A DNA stretch of 64,000 nt from Altererythrobacter rubellus (GTDB lineage Bacteria > Pseudomonadota > Alphaproteobacteria > Sphingomonadales > Sphingomonadaceae): positions 1,364,001 through 1,428,000 of the forward strand of contig NZ_CP127221.1 of assembly GCF_030284385.1 (NCBI RefSeq). The letters run 5' to 3'. The notes under the pieces are model-generated. The model was not told the DNA's origin. It saw only the letters and a list, made by a program, of their open reading frames with translations, and ran no database searches. Of this stretch, positions 46,270-54,669 are shown in pieces (the stretch's first letter is position 1; each line of letters opens with the position of its first letter). The position numbers and the translations under genes are program-made.

Positions 46270-46476
46270 ATGTCTGAAGAACAAGAAGCCGCACATATCG
46301 AATTCGCTCTGGCAGAGATCAAGCAGTAGCTTGGTGCTCGCGATGATCGTATTGCCGAGCTGGAGAAGCGCTTGGAAGATCAGGAATATTCTGTGCGCAG
46401 CGTGCTCGATATGCTGATTGACTGGCTTGAAACGGACACCAAGCCCAAGCCAGCGGTCGATAGCGAAGCGGCCTGA
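46270..46476 (+). pseudogene. Small coiled-coil gene interrupted by an in-frame TAG
   Basis: The frame starts MSEEQEAAHIEFALAEIKQ at 46270, meets TAG at 46327-46329, and then continues without another stop as LGARDDRIAELEKRLEDQEY and SVRSVLDMLIDWLETDTKPK to the TGA at 46476. Apart from the stop the 69-codon frame reads as one coherent acidic helical protein with a heptad-like middle, and CAG to TAG is a single change. No near start after the stop (46330) is obvious. It lies between the decarboxylase and the RpfF-like gene in the same direction. Either a nonsense pseudogene, a sequencing error, or less likely readthrough. Function unknown. Confidence 0.65.
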
Positions 46477-46782
46477 ACCTGCGGGAAACCCCCGATTTAC
46501 CTCAATTCAAATTTTTCCGGTGGTGTGGCCGATTGGGCGCAACCTGACGTCACATAGTGCGTTGATCGGCGGATTTCTGCGTCTTTTGCTTGCTTCCTGA
46601 CACTGGACAATCGCTTTCCACTGCCCCGATTTGGCACTTGTCCCTCAAACGCGTCGCAAATTTGCGTTTGCCAAGCGACTCCTCTCTCGCTTAGATTCGC
46701 CAAACGAAATCAGAAATGCTTGAATCAATTCTAAAGATTTTAAGTATTTCTCCCGATTTCACGGTAATTGGGGCGCGCAACG
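46477..46782. other. Intergenic region before the RpfF-like gene, with a palindrome
   Basis: About 306 bp without a gene. The perfect 12-bp palindrome CGCAAATTTGCG lies at 46655-46666, inside wider arms AAACGC / GCGTTT (46648-46669 region), about 120 bp before the RpfF-like start. It is a candidate operator or a chance hairpin. The last 100 bp before the gene are AT-rich (near 46710-46760) and suit a promoter, but no clear -35/-10 pair is seen. Confidence 0.35.
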
Positions 46783-47706
46783 ATGGATAGTGGTATTTCG
46801 CAAGCTATACCTTTGTCAGGTGACGAAGAACTGCTGGTTGAGAGCGTGAAGCACGCGGCCATTCCGGACGGCTTGTTTGAACTGAACGAGCTCGACGTTC
46901 TTTACGACGATCGCACTGCTGCGCTCTGGACGTTTATGAACCCCGAAGGGCGACCGAGCTTTACTCCGCCGATGCTGCACGATTTTGAGCGTTGGCAGGA
47001 ATTGATCCCGACCGGATTTGGTGAAGGCAAGGTTCCGCTGCGCTATCTGATATTGGGCAGCCGTGCGCAGGACGTATTCTGCTTTGGCGGGGATTTGGCG
47101 CTATTCGAACAACTTATCCGCAATCGTGATCGCGAAGGGCTGGTCCAATATGGTCACAGGTGCTGCGCTATCCTGGATCGCAATATCAAGAACCTTGATA
47201 TTCCGATGCTCACAATCGGTCTGGTGCAAGGTGCTGCTTTGGGCGGTGGCTTTGAAGCGCTTCTGTCGTTCGACTTCATTGTCGCTGAGCGTACGGCCAC
47301 ATTCGGCTTGCCGGAAATCATGTTCGGTCTGTTCCCGGGTATGGGCGCGCACGCACTGCTCTATCGAAAGTTGGGCAGCGCGCGGGCCGAACAGTTCATC
47401 CTTTCGAACGAAACCTATACTGCAGAGCAGATGTTCGAGCTTGGCCTTGTTCACGAGCTCGCCGAGCCTGGCGACGGGATCAACGCCTGCAAGCAATTCA
47501 TCAAGAATTCCGAGCGTCGCCACGCCGGGCTGGTTGGTTCGCGTAAAGCCATGAAGCATGCGTGGAACCTGAAACTTGGTGAGTTGAACAAGATCACGGA
47601 GATGTGGGCAGACACCGCGTTGGAACTTCGTGAGCAGGACTTGAAAGTGATGAATCGACTGGTTGCTGCGCAAGGCCGCCTGGCGGAACGGATCGCTGCC
47701 GCCTAG
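46783..47706 (+). CDS. rpfF: RpfF-like crotonase, putative DSF synthase
   Basis: The 307-residue crotonase resembles RpfF, which makes diffusible signal factor (cis-2-unsaturated fatty acids) from acyl-ACP. GGDLALFEQLIRNRDREGL is RpfF-like, as are LVQGAALGGGFEALLS (Glu158) and GLPEIMFGLFPGMGAHALL (Glu178). The two glutamates are 20 residues apart, the same spacing as the catalytic pair Glu141/Glu161 of Xanthomonas RpfF. A membrane receptor (RpfC, RpfR or similar) is not in the window. I start at ATG 46783; a TTG five codons upstream is possible. Ends in a four-base convergent overlap with zapE. Alternative: a generic enoyl-CoA hydratase, less likely given the GGDLxLF and EIMFGLFPG signatures. 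Confidence 0.8.
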   Translation: MDSGISQAIPLSGDEELLVESVKHAAIPDGLFELNELDVLYDDRTAALWTFMNPEGRPSFTPPMLHDFERWQELIPTGFGEGKVPLRYLILGSRAQDVFCFGGDLALFEQLIRNRDREGLVQYGHRCCAILDRNIKNLDIPMLTIGLVQGAALGGGFEALLSFDFIVAERTATFGLPEIMFGLFPGMGAHALLYRKLGSARAEQFILSNETYTAEQMFELGLVHELAEPGDGINACKQFIKNSERRHAGLVGSRKAMKHAWNLKLGELNKITEMWADTALELREQDLKVMNRLVAAQGRLAERIAAA

Positions 47707-48833
47707 TCTCTAACTGTTTCCTGTTCTCCGTGGCCGAGTGCCATGTATTCGTCGCTGCCCATTTCCATCAAGCGACTGGCCGTACGTTCGAATTCGAACG
47801 CTCCATCACCTTCGATATATAGATCGTCCGGCTGCGCCGCAGCGGTTGCAAACAGCTTTACCCGATGTTCGTAGAGCGCATCGATCAGCGTGACAAAGCG
47901 TGCCGCCTCATTGCGCATGTCCTTGCCCATCTGCGGGATGCCCACAATTATCACCGAATGATAGACCCGGGCGATCGCGAGATAGTCTGGTACACCACGC
48001 GCTTCGCCGCACAATTTCTTGAAACTGAAAACGCCAACGCCCTTAAGGCTCTTGGGTACATGCAGCATACGTCCGCCACCCACATCCAGCTCGGCTGAGG
48101 GAACGTGCTCTGCGTCTTCAGGCTTGTAGTCGGTCAGGCGAAAGAAGACTTCGCGAACCTGCGCGGTGGCCGCGTCGCCAAGTGGCGTATGCCAGCAGTC
48201 GATCCCACCCAATCGATCCAGGCGATAGTCAGTCGGGCCGTTCAATGACATCACTTCGAGCCGTTCCCAGATCAGGTCGATAAACGGCAAAAAATGCTCG
48301 CGGTTGAGCCCATCCTTATAGAGATCATGCGGCGGTCGGTTGCTGGTAGTGACCACGGTTACCCCTTCATCTTCGATCAGTGCGCGAAACAACCGGCTCA
48401 TGATCATCGCATCAGCTGAATTGTTCACGACCATCTCGTCAAAGGCCAGGCAGCGGATCCCCTCAGCCAGCTGTCTGGCAACCAGCGGAATGGGGTCCCC
48501 TGTCTTTCCTTTACGAACCTCGCGCAGAAGCGCGTGAACTTCCTGCATGAACGCATGAAAATGGACCCGGCGTTTGCGATCAATTGCTAAGGTTTCGATA
48601 AACAGGTCCATCAGCATGGACTTGCCGCGGCCCACGCCGCCCCACATGTAAACGCCTTCGATCGAATCCGGTTTTCGAGTGAGCGCGCGCCACAGCACTG
48701 AACCGCGTTTCGGCACGGCCTCCAAATCGGTTTGAAGCCTTGCAAGCCGCGTTACTGCAGCACGTTGGTCCGGATCGGCTTTGAGTTCTCCAGCCTCAAT
48801 CAGCGCATAATAGCGGGCGAGGATGCCGCTCAC
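47703..48833 (-). CDS. zapE: Cell division protein ZapE (AFG1-like ATPase)
   Basis: A 376-residue P-loop ATPase. Walker A is in YMWGGVGRGKSMLMDLF (about residues 62-78), the Walker B region is RCLAFDEMVVNNSADAMIM, and sensor-type residues appear in VVTTSNRPPHDLYKDGL. It matches AFG1/ZapE proteins, which destabilise FtsZ polymers at late division. Last of a leftward group after sdhB and a PaaI thioesterase. Stop overlaps the RpfF-like gene tail to tail by four bases with no terminator visible. Confidence 0.92.
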   Translation of the reverse strand: MSGILARYYALIEAGELKADPDQRAAVTRLARLQTDLEAVPKRGSVLWRALTRKPDSIEGVYMWGGVGRGKSMLMDLFIETLAIDRKRRVHFHAFMQEVHALLREVRKGKTGDPIPLVARQLAEGIRCLAFDEMVVNNSADAMIMSRLFRALIEDEGVTVVTTSNRPPHDLYKDGLNREHFLPFIDLIWERLEVMSLNGPTDYRLDRLGGIDCWHTPLGDAATAQVREVFFRLTDYKPEDAEHVPSAELDVGGGRMLHVPKSLKGVGVFSFKKLCGEARGVPDYLAIARVYHSVIIVGIPQMGKDMRNEAARFVTLIDALYEHRVKLFATAAAQPDDLYIEGDGAFEFERTASRLMEMGSDEYMALGHGEQETVRD

Positions 48834-48837
48834 CGGA

Positions 48838-49293
48838 TTACCCGCGCGGCGCGAATTTGCGCACTATGCCGCTATAAGCAGCTACGCAATCGTCATCTTG
48901 CACCACTTCGCCGCGCACGAAAACCAGCTTGCCAGTCTCGCGCATGATCTCTGTCACTGCGTCAAGCGGGCGCGCAGGGTCACCTCCGCCGATGAAATGT
49001 GTTGATAGCTCCAGCGTCACAGATGGCCCGGCATTGCCGCTGCCGACACCATGCATGGTGGTGAACATGGAAATATCGATCAGGCCAAGTGTTACCGCGC
49101 CATGGATGATCCCTTGCAGGTTTTCATGTTTGCGCTCTGGAAACATGCGCAGGCGGCACTTGTCGCCTTCCTTGCGGGTAATAAGCTTGCCCATCACCGC
49201 GCCGTTGAATAGTGTATCGTCTTTCAGATTCCAGTGATGCCAGCCCGGATGTTCAGGATCGGGCCCATGTTCGAATACATCCTTGCTCGGCAT
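48838..49293 (-). CDS. PaaI/YdiI-type thioesterase (hotdog fold)
   Basis: The 151-residue protein has the hotdog-fold pattern of PaaI-like thioesterases: a helix start LQGIIHGAVTLGLIDISMF in place of the typical N-x-x-G-x-x-H-G-G motif, then SVTLELSTHFIGGG. It would hydrolyse a CoA thioester in the cytoplasm. The H-G pair (IHGAV) is retained. It lies eight bases after sdhB and four bases before zapE, so all three are probably one transcript. The substrate is unknown. Confidence 0.8.
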   Translation of the reverse strand: MPSKDVFEHGPDPEHPGWHHWNLKDDTLFNGAVMGKLITRKEGDKCRLRMFPERKHENLQGIIHGAVTLGLIDISMFTTMHGVGSGNAGPSVTLELSTHFIGGGDPARPLDAVTEIMRETGKLVFVRGEVVQDDDCVAAYSGIVRKFAPRG

Positions 49294-49300
49294 GACGATA

Positions 49301-50083
49301 TCAGATCGCGCGCTCTGCCATCATCTTCTTGGTTTCAGCGATAGCCTTTGCCGGCGAAAGCCCTTTGGGGCACACATTCGCGCAGTTCATGATCGTGTGG
49401 CAGCGATAGAGGCGGAAGGGGTCTTCCAGCTGGTCGAGCCGCTCGCCAGTCATCTCGTCACGGCTGTCCGCCAGCCAGCGATAGGCTTGCAGCAGGATGG
49501 CCGGGCCCAAAAACTTGTCCGAATTCCACCAATAGGACGGGCAAGAAGTCGAACAACAGGCGCACAGAATGCACTCGTAAAGGCCATCCAGCTTTTCACG
49601 CTGTTCGGGCGATTGCAGCCGTTCCTTGCCGCTTGGCGTAGGTGATACGGTTTGCAGCCAGGGGCGGATGCTGGCGTATTGCGCATAGAAATGCGTGAAG
49701 TCCGGCACCAGATCCTTGATCACTTCCATATGCGGCAGCGGAGTGATGCGGATTTCGCCCGGCAGGTCTTCGATTGCGGTGGTGCAGGCAAGGCCGTTCT
49801 TGCCATTCATGTTCATCGAGCATGAACCGCAAATCCCCTCGCGGCAGCTGCGGCGGAAGGTGAGCGTCGGATCGGTTTCGTTCTTGATCTTGAACAGTGC
49901 GTCCAGAACCATCGGGCCGCAATTGTCGAGGTCCAGCTCGAACGTGTCGTAACGCGGATTTTCTCCGCTATCGGGATCGTAGCGGTATATCGTGAACTTC
50001 TTGATCCGCGAACCGCCATCGGCCTTGTGGGCCTTGCCCTTGCCGGTGATCTTGGAGTTCTTGGGGAGCGTGAAGGTAGCCAT
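49301..50083 (-). CDS. sdhB: Succinate dehydrogenase iron-sulfur subunit
   Basis: The 260-residue protein has the three Fe-S cluster segments: [15 protein letters not shown] (2Fe-2S), [17 protein letters not shown] (4Fe-4S) and [17 protein letters not shown] (3Fe-4S and quinone site), with an N-terminal ferredoxin-like domain. It passes electrons from SdhA to quinone in complex II. I start at ATG 50083 ([16 protein letters not shown]), the usual N-terminus; ATG 50101 is possible. The other subunits SdhC, SdhD and SdhA are not beside it: the next gene upstream is a divergent SDR. Confidence 0.95.
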   Translation of the reverse strand: MATFTLPKNSKITGKGKAHKADGGSRIKKFTIYRYDPDSGENPRYDTFELDLDNCGPMVLDALFKIKNETDPTLTFRRSCREGICGSCSMNMNGKNGLACTTAIEDLPGEIRITPLPHMEVIKDLVPDFTHFYAQYASIRPWLQTVSPTPSGKERLQSPEQREKLDGLYECILCACCSTSCPSYWWNSDKFLGPAILLQAYRWLADSRDEMTGERLDQLEDPFRLYRCHTIMNCANVCPKGLSPAKAIAETKKMMAERAI

Positions 50084-50330
50084 ATCAGTCGTGAATCCCA
50101 TTACTTTGCGACCCCTATCTAGCGGCTGAGGCGCGGAGGGCAAGCCATCTGCTGTTGAGACTTTTGAGGGGGGGGTGAACCGAATTGAACAGTGCTGCGG
50201 CGCGCGCTGAATTCCTACAGGATGGAACACATCGAACACTGTCCAAGAGGGGAAAGGGTTTCGCGCCGGTCCGCGGGGTTGAAACGGGATGTGAGGGGAA
50301 CTTCATGGCCATGTAAACCGTCTATCCGGT

Positions 50331-51068
50331 ATGAGTGATGTAGGACAGCAATGGCCGCGCACAGCGGCAGTTTTCGGGGCTTCAGGCGGTATTGGCGCAG
50401 CGCTGGTCCGGAAGCTGGCCGATCGCGGCGTGGGAACAATCTACGCAGGCTCTCGCAACGGAAGTGCGCCGGAGGCAACTGGCTTGATCCCATTTAGTTT
50501 TGATCTGACCGATGAAGCGAGCATTGCCTGTGCCGCTGAGTCGATGCGCGCAAATTCCCCGGAACTTGTGATAGTGGCGACCGGTGTGCTGACTTTGGCG
50601 GATGGAACCGGGCCGGAGCGGACCTACAAGCGGTTGGATAGCGCGGCGATGGGCGAAGTGTTTGCGCTCAACACCATCGGACCGGCGATGATCGCCAAGT
50701 ATATGCTTCCTTTGCTGCGGCGCAATCGCCGAGCTGTGTTTGCAGCGCTATCAGCACGCGTGGGGTCGATATCCGAGAATGGGCTGGGCGGGTGGCATAG
50801 CTATCGCGCGAGCAAGGCCGCGCTCAATATGCTGCTGAAGAATTTTGCCATCGAGCTTGGCCGCACACACGATCAGGCTGTTGTGGTGGGCTTGCATCCC
50901 GGTACGGTTGATTCCGCGCTGTCACAGCCGTTTCAGTCGGGTTTGCCAGCCGGGCAATTGACTGACCCGACGGAAGCGGCCGCGAACTTGCTCGGCGTGC
51001 TGAACGGGCTAGGGCCGGATCAATCCGGCAAGTTCTTCGACTGGAAAGGTGAGGAGATTCCGGCTTGA
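50331..51068 (+). CDS. SDR family oxidoreductase (C-factor-like)
   Basis: A 245-residue SDR with AAVFGASGGIGAALVRKLAD at the N-terminus (Rossmann glycine motif), ATGVL in place of NNAG, and SYRASKAALNMLLKNFAIEL with the YxxxK pair near residues 163-167. The end GKFFDWKGEEIPA and HPGTVDSALSQPF resemble the CsgA/C-factor-like subgroup. Substrate unknown. No strong ribosome site before the ATG. It is divergent from sdhB, with about 250 bp between, and is followed by a repeat element. Confidence 0.82.
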   Translation: MSDVGQQWPRTAAVFGASGGIGAALVRKLADRGVGTIYAGSRNGSAPEATGLIPFSFDLTDEASIACAAESMRANSPELVIVATGVLTLADGTGPERTYKRLDSAAMGEVFALNTIGPAMIAKYMLPLLRRNRRAVFAALSARVGSISENGLGGWHSYRASKAALNMLLKNFAIELGRTHDQAVVVGLHPGTVDSALSQPFQSGLPAGQLTDPTEAAANLLGVLNGLGPDQSGKFFDWKGEEIPA

Positions 51069-51150
51069 ACCTCAATGTCCGCAATCGTTCCAATTCTTGG
51101 CCAATCTTAGAGGCCTCAATTGGGGTGGGAAGTGGACTTTGGATTAAGTC

Positions 51151-51258
51151 GTCACCCCGGCGAAGGCCGGGGTCCAGCTATGATCGAAGAAATACCCCGA
51201 AATCGACTGGATTCCGGCCTTCGCCGGAATAGCGGCCTTGGGGTCGTTAGCGGACTGC
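51151..51258. repeat. Paired-hairpin extragenic (BIME-like) element
   Basis: Two hairpins occur close together: CCCCGGC/GCCGGGG (51155-51172, loop GAAG) and ATTCCGGC/GCCGGAAT (51211-51230, loop CTTC). Their outer flanks GGTCCAG (51171-51177) and CTGGATT (51207-51213) are complementary, and the two loops are complementary as well, so the two units can fold as one larger structure. A GGTCGTTAGCGG segment follows (51241-51252), matching in reverse the core near 25311. The CCCCGGCGAAGGCCGGGG unit is a form I recall as common in sphingomonad and Caulobacter intergenic regions. Confidence 0.75.
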
Positions 51259-51325
51259 CAGCTCTTGGCTGTCATCCAAGCAAAAACTGACAACCCGCCA
51301 TCGTTCCAAAAAGTCTTCTTAGGCC

Positions 51326-52333
51326 CTAGGCCATCAGCCCGTGTCGCCTCAAACTCTCCGCCAGGATCGTCTCGATCAGCTGCTCCTGCGTCCAGCCAGC
51401 GAGTTCTGCCGAGCGGCCGAACACTTTCTGTGACCAGAGGTTGCAGTTGAGGTTGAGTTCAAGGAAGGTCACTTCTCCGGTGCCCTCATTCACGCGGAAT
51501 TCCCAGCGTCCGTAATCGAACGGGCGGTATTCCTGCATCGCCTTCTGCGTCAGGTCAGTGATCTGGGCGATCATGTCCGCATTTTCGAACGGATCGAGGG
51601 AATATTTCTGGCTGCGGTCCACAAGATCGCGCTTTTCCTGATAGGTGCGCAGATGCGATGGGTCTGCCTGGCGGAAGATCATCATCGGCATGATAACAGG
51701 CTCGCCATTGATGGTGATAACGGGCACTTCGACGTCGCTGCCTTGGATGAATGGCTCGACCAGCGCATCGTGGCCTAGCGCGTGCACGCTATCGATCGCA
51801 GTTATGACGCTGGCCCAATCGGTTGCGTCATTCACGCCCCAGCTGGCAGAGGAGTTGTTGGGTTTGACCACAAAGCGCTCTCCCGCCGGGCATAGCGACG
51901 GATTGATTGGCGCGCCGCGGCGATAGATAGCCCAGGGTGCAGTGGGCACACCCGCTTCGACGACTGAACGTTTGGCCAAGTGCTTGTCGTCGGAAAGACC
52001 GCGCAGAATCGGGCTCGCGCCCAGATATGGGATGCCGGCACGCTCACACAGCAACGGGCACAACATTTCCGAATTAAAAAAACCGCCGCGGTTCAGAAGC
52101 GGGAAAACGAAATCCACTTCGGGATTTTCAAACAGCACTTCGAAGCCGTTTTCGACTCGCAGGTTCAAGCCAAGTCTCGTTAAAACTTCACGCATTTCAA
52201 CGTGATAGCTCGCATGATTGCCATCTTCTGCACTGCCAGATCCATCCCACAGCGCGTTCTTGGCAATGAACATGATTCGGCAATCGCGCTTTGTCGCGGC
52301 GTCGATTGTCAGAGGCTCATGGGGGAATGACAT
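51326..52333 (-). CDS. Atypical ATP-grasp ligase, D-Ala-D-Ala ligase-like
   Basis: The 335-residue protein has an ATP-grasp fold. The nucleotide lysine and glycine loop are in RFVVKPNNSSASWGVND (about residues 150-166), EPFIQGSDVEVPVITI follows, and the C-terminal metal site reads FLELNLNCNLWSQ, where a D-Ala ligase would have EVNT-PG. The usual HGxxGE substrate motif is replaced by LNRGGFFNSE. These changes argue against a role in peptidoglycan and for a peptide or amide ligase with other substrates. It is divergent from the PLP-enzyme gene across 76 bp, which suggests shared control. Product unknown. Confidence 0.7.
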   Translation of the reverse strand: MSFPHEPLTIDAATKRDCRIMFIAKNALWDGSGSAEDGNHASYHVEMREVLTRLGLNLRVENGFEVLFENPEVDFVFPLLNRGGFFNSEMLCPLLCERAGIPYLGASPILRGLSDDKHLAKRSVVEAGVPTAPWAIYRRGAPINPSLCPAGERFVVKPNNSSASWGVNDATDWASVITAIDSVHALGHDALVEPFIQGSDVEVPVITINGEPVIMPMMIFRQADPSHLRTYQEKRDLVDRSQKYSLDPFENADMIAQITDLTQKAMQEYRPFDYGRWEFRVNEGTGEVTFLELNLNCNLWSQKVFGRSAELAGWTQEQLIETILAESLRRHGLMA

Positions 52334-52409
52334 GCAAGCGAACCTTTCCTTTGTCTGCCGGGGCCCATAAGACGGGAATGGGTAATAGCCAAGTCGAAAC
52401 GGGACATAG

Positions 52410-53915
52410 ATGGGTCAAGACGGATACAGCACCCCCGACATTGCAGCGCATGTTGCAATGGACGAGCTTACAGCGAAGCTGATTGCACAGCTATCATCGG
52501 GGGGCGACGCGCGGACTTCGCTGGACCCGATAAGTGGCCTCAATAAATATTTCTCCGCTCCATATCCCCGCAAAACGATGGCTTATGCCTCGTCCACGGC
52601 GAATGACCTCTCGCCGGATGCGTTCGAGCATTTGCGCGGGGTTCTGGCGGGCGGTTTGCCGGACTATGCGGCGCATCTGGAAAGTTTACGCGCGCGAATA
52701 AAGTCAGCCTATCAGATTGGTGATGATGTCGAGATCGTATTCGCGCCGTCCGGCACCGATCTGGAATATGTCGCGCTGGCCGCTGTTCTGGGCAAAGCCT
52801 CTGGGGGTATTCACAACATCCTGCTCGGTGCCGATGAAGTTGGCAGCGGCTGTATCCATTCTGCCCATGCGAAGTTTTTCGCCGACGAAACGGCCTTGGG
52901 GATCGCGACGGAAAAGGGCGCATTGATCGAGGGATTTGGCGAGGTAAGCCTTGCTGATGTGCCCGTGCGGTGTCCGGAAGGCGTCTCCCGTTGCAGCGAG
53001 ACCGTAACAGAAGCAATCGGGCACGAAATCACATTGGCTTTGCAGGCTGGCCAACATGCTTTGGTGCATGTGGTGCACGGTTCAAAAACCGGACTGATAC
53101 TGCCGGAATTGGCAGAGATTGATGCGCTAAAGGCTCGCTATGGAGATCGGTTCGATTTTGTCGTCGATGCATGTCAGGCGCGGATCACCAATTCGGCATT
53201 GCACGAATATCTTGCGCGCGGCGCAATGGTGTTCCTGACCGGGTCAAAGTTCATGGGCGGCGCGCCGTTCAATGGTTGGGCGCTGGTTCCCAAAACGATG
53301 GTGGAACAGGCAGCGAGATTGCCCGCCGGATTGTCCAAGGTTTTCCGCCGTGCGGAGTTTCCTCAGGGCTGGACCGGGCGAGACGCGCTGGAGAATAGCG
53401 AGAACCCAGGCTTGGCGTTGCGCTATGACGGCGCGATATTCGAGCTTGAGAGGTTTCAGCAACTACCGGCTCCGCGTGTGGCCGCGTTGCTCGACATATT
53501 CGAGGCGGCAATGGAGAGCGAGTTGGCCGAACCTTTGGGCATACAACTCGTCCGCCCGTTCACGCCCGGGCATGAAGGAGAGCTGGCAGAGCATCCGATT
53601 GAGATGCGGACGCTTGAAACGCTTGATGTCAGCTCGCTAGCGATCACCCCGACCTTTGACGAGGCGCAGGCCGTCCATCGCAAGCTGGCACTTTCAGGGG
53701 TTAGGCTGGGGCAACCAGTCAAATGCGTCCGGCGTGGTGGCAAGTGGGGTGGAACTTTGCGGATTGGGCTATCCATGCCGCAAGTGGTCGCGCTTTGCGC
53801 TATACCGGAGGAGGAGGCGGAGACTGCGTTGCGTAGTGACATGCGCGAGATCGCTCAAGCTTTGTGCAATGTCGTACATCCCACTCAAAGCGGTCAGCAA
53901 AACGCCGCTTGCTAA
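52410..53915 (+). CDS. PLP-dependent enzyme of unknown reaction (aminotransferase/desulfurase-like fold)
   Basis: The 501-residue protein has a fold-type I pattern: APSGTDLEYVALAAVLGKA (about residue 113) is the phosphate-binding start; VVDACQARI (about residue 252) holds the Asp that contacts the pyridine nitrogen; LTGSKFMGGAPFNGW (about residue 275) holds the PLP lysine (GSKF). The order resembles cysteine desulfurases and kynureninase-like enzymes more than classical aminotransferases. The N-terminal 90 residues and the C-terminal 110 residues are not familiar. I do not recognise a characterised homologue. Flanked by the ATP-grasp gene (divergent) and a methyltransferase gene (59 bp after). 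Confidence 0.65.
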   Translation: MGQDGYSTPDIAAHVAMDELTAKLIAQLSSGGDARTSLDPISGLNKYFSAPYPRKTMAYASSTANDLSPDAFEHLRGVLAGGLPDYAAHLESLRARIKSAYQIGDDVEIVFAPSGTDLEYVALAAVLGKASGGIHNILLGADEVGSGCIHSAHAKFFADETALGIATEKGALIEGFGEVSLADVPVRCPEGVSRCSETVTEAIGHEITLALQAGQHALVHVVHGSKTGLILPELAEIDALKARYGDRFDFVVDACQARITNSALHEYLARGAMVFLTGSKFMGGAPFNGWALVPKTMVEQAARLPAGLSKVFRRAEFPQGWTGRDALENSENPGLALRYDGAIFELERFQQLPAPRVAALLDIFEAAMESELAEPLGIQLVRPFTPGHEGELAEHPIEMRTLETLDVSSLAITPTFDEAQAVHRKLALSGVRLGQPVKCVRRGGKWGGTLRIGLSMPQVVALCAIPEEEAETALRSDMREIAQALCNVVHPTQSGQQNAAC

Positions 53916-53974
53916 GTTTCAAGCCGAGACATAGTCTCTTCGCACTTCAACGCCGGTCTTGGAGAGTGGTGCCG

Positions 53975-54610
53975 ATGGGATTGCAAACTTGGTACGATGC
54001 ACATCTGATGCCGAAACTTGTCACATTTGCGTGCGGGCAGGGGCAAGTGATGAAGCGACGTTCACAACTCGTACCGCTTGCGACGGGCGATGTATTTGAG
54101 CTCGGTTGCGGCGGCGGGCTCAATCAGGAATTCTATCAAACCAGTCAAATATCGAGCTTTTCGGGCATCGATCCGCACGCGGGATTGCTCGACGATGCGC
54201 GCGCTCGTGCGAGTGCGCGTGGATGGGACAATACGATCCGTGAAGGCGTGGGCGAGAACATCCCGTTTCGTGACGCGAGTTTTGACACAGTTGTGTGCAC
54301 CTTTACGCTCTGCTCGGTCGACGATCCGGATCAGGTCATGTCGGAGATGCGGCGTATCTTGCGCCCTGGAGGCAGGCTGCTGTTTCTAGAGCACGGGCGC
54401 ACGCCGGACGTTGATGTGGCGCGATGGCAGGACAGGATCGAGCCGGTCTGGAAGAAGATTGCCGGTGGTTGCCACCTCACGCGCCCAATTGGTGCGGCGT
54501 TGCGCGGCGCTGGTTTCGATGTCGAGCCTATGGGTCAGGGCTATCTGCCCAAGGCGCCGCGTTTTGCGGGATGGAACGAATGGGGCATTGCCCGCAAGGC
54601 CGGGCTTTAG
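53975..54610 (+). CDS. Class I SAM methyltransferase, METTL7-like
   Basis: The 211-residue protein has FELGCGGGLNQEFYQ as SAM motif I, GIDPHAGLL as motif II, ENIPFRDASFDTVVCTFTLC and SV as motif IV, RILRPGGRLLFLEH as motif V, and then IEPVWKKIAGGCHLTRPI. The CT-x-x-LCSV and (D/E)PVW...GC-LTR features are those of METTL7-type proteins; human METTL7A/B are thiol S-methyltransferases, so S-methylation is a reasonable hypothesis only. It has no membrane helix, unlike the human proteins. I choose ATG 53975 (MGLQTWYDAHLMP). It probably shares a transcript with the PLP-enzyme gene; the convergent RNase E gene ends 60 bp later. Confidence 0.8.
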   Translation: MGLQTWYDAHLMPKLVTFACGQGQVMKRRSQLVPLATGDVFELGCGGGLNQEFYQTSQISSFSGIDPHAGLLDDARARASARGWDNTIREGVGENIPFRDASFDTVVCTFTLCSVDDPDQVMSEMRRILRPGGRLLFLEHGRTPDVDVARWQDRIEPVWKKIAGGCHLTRPIGAALRGAGFDVEPMGQGYLPKAPRFAGWNEWGIARKAGL

Positions 54611-54669
54611 TTCAGGACCCTACATCGGTTTGAGTTGCGGGTGCAGCCTGAGCCACACCCGCGCGATAC

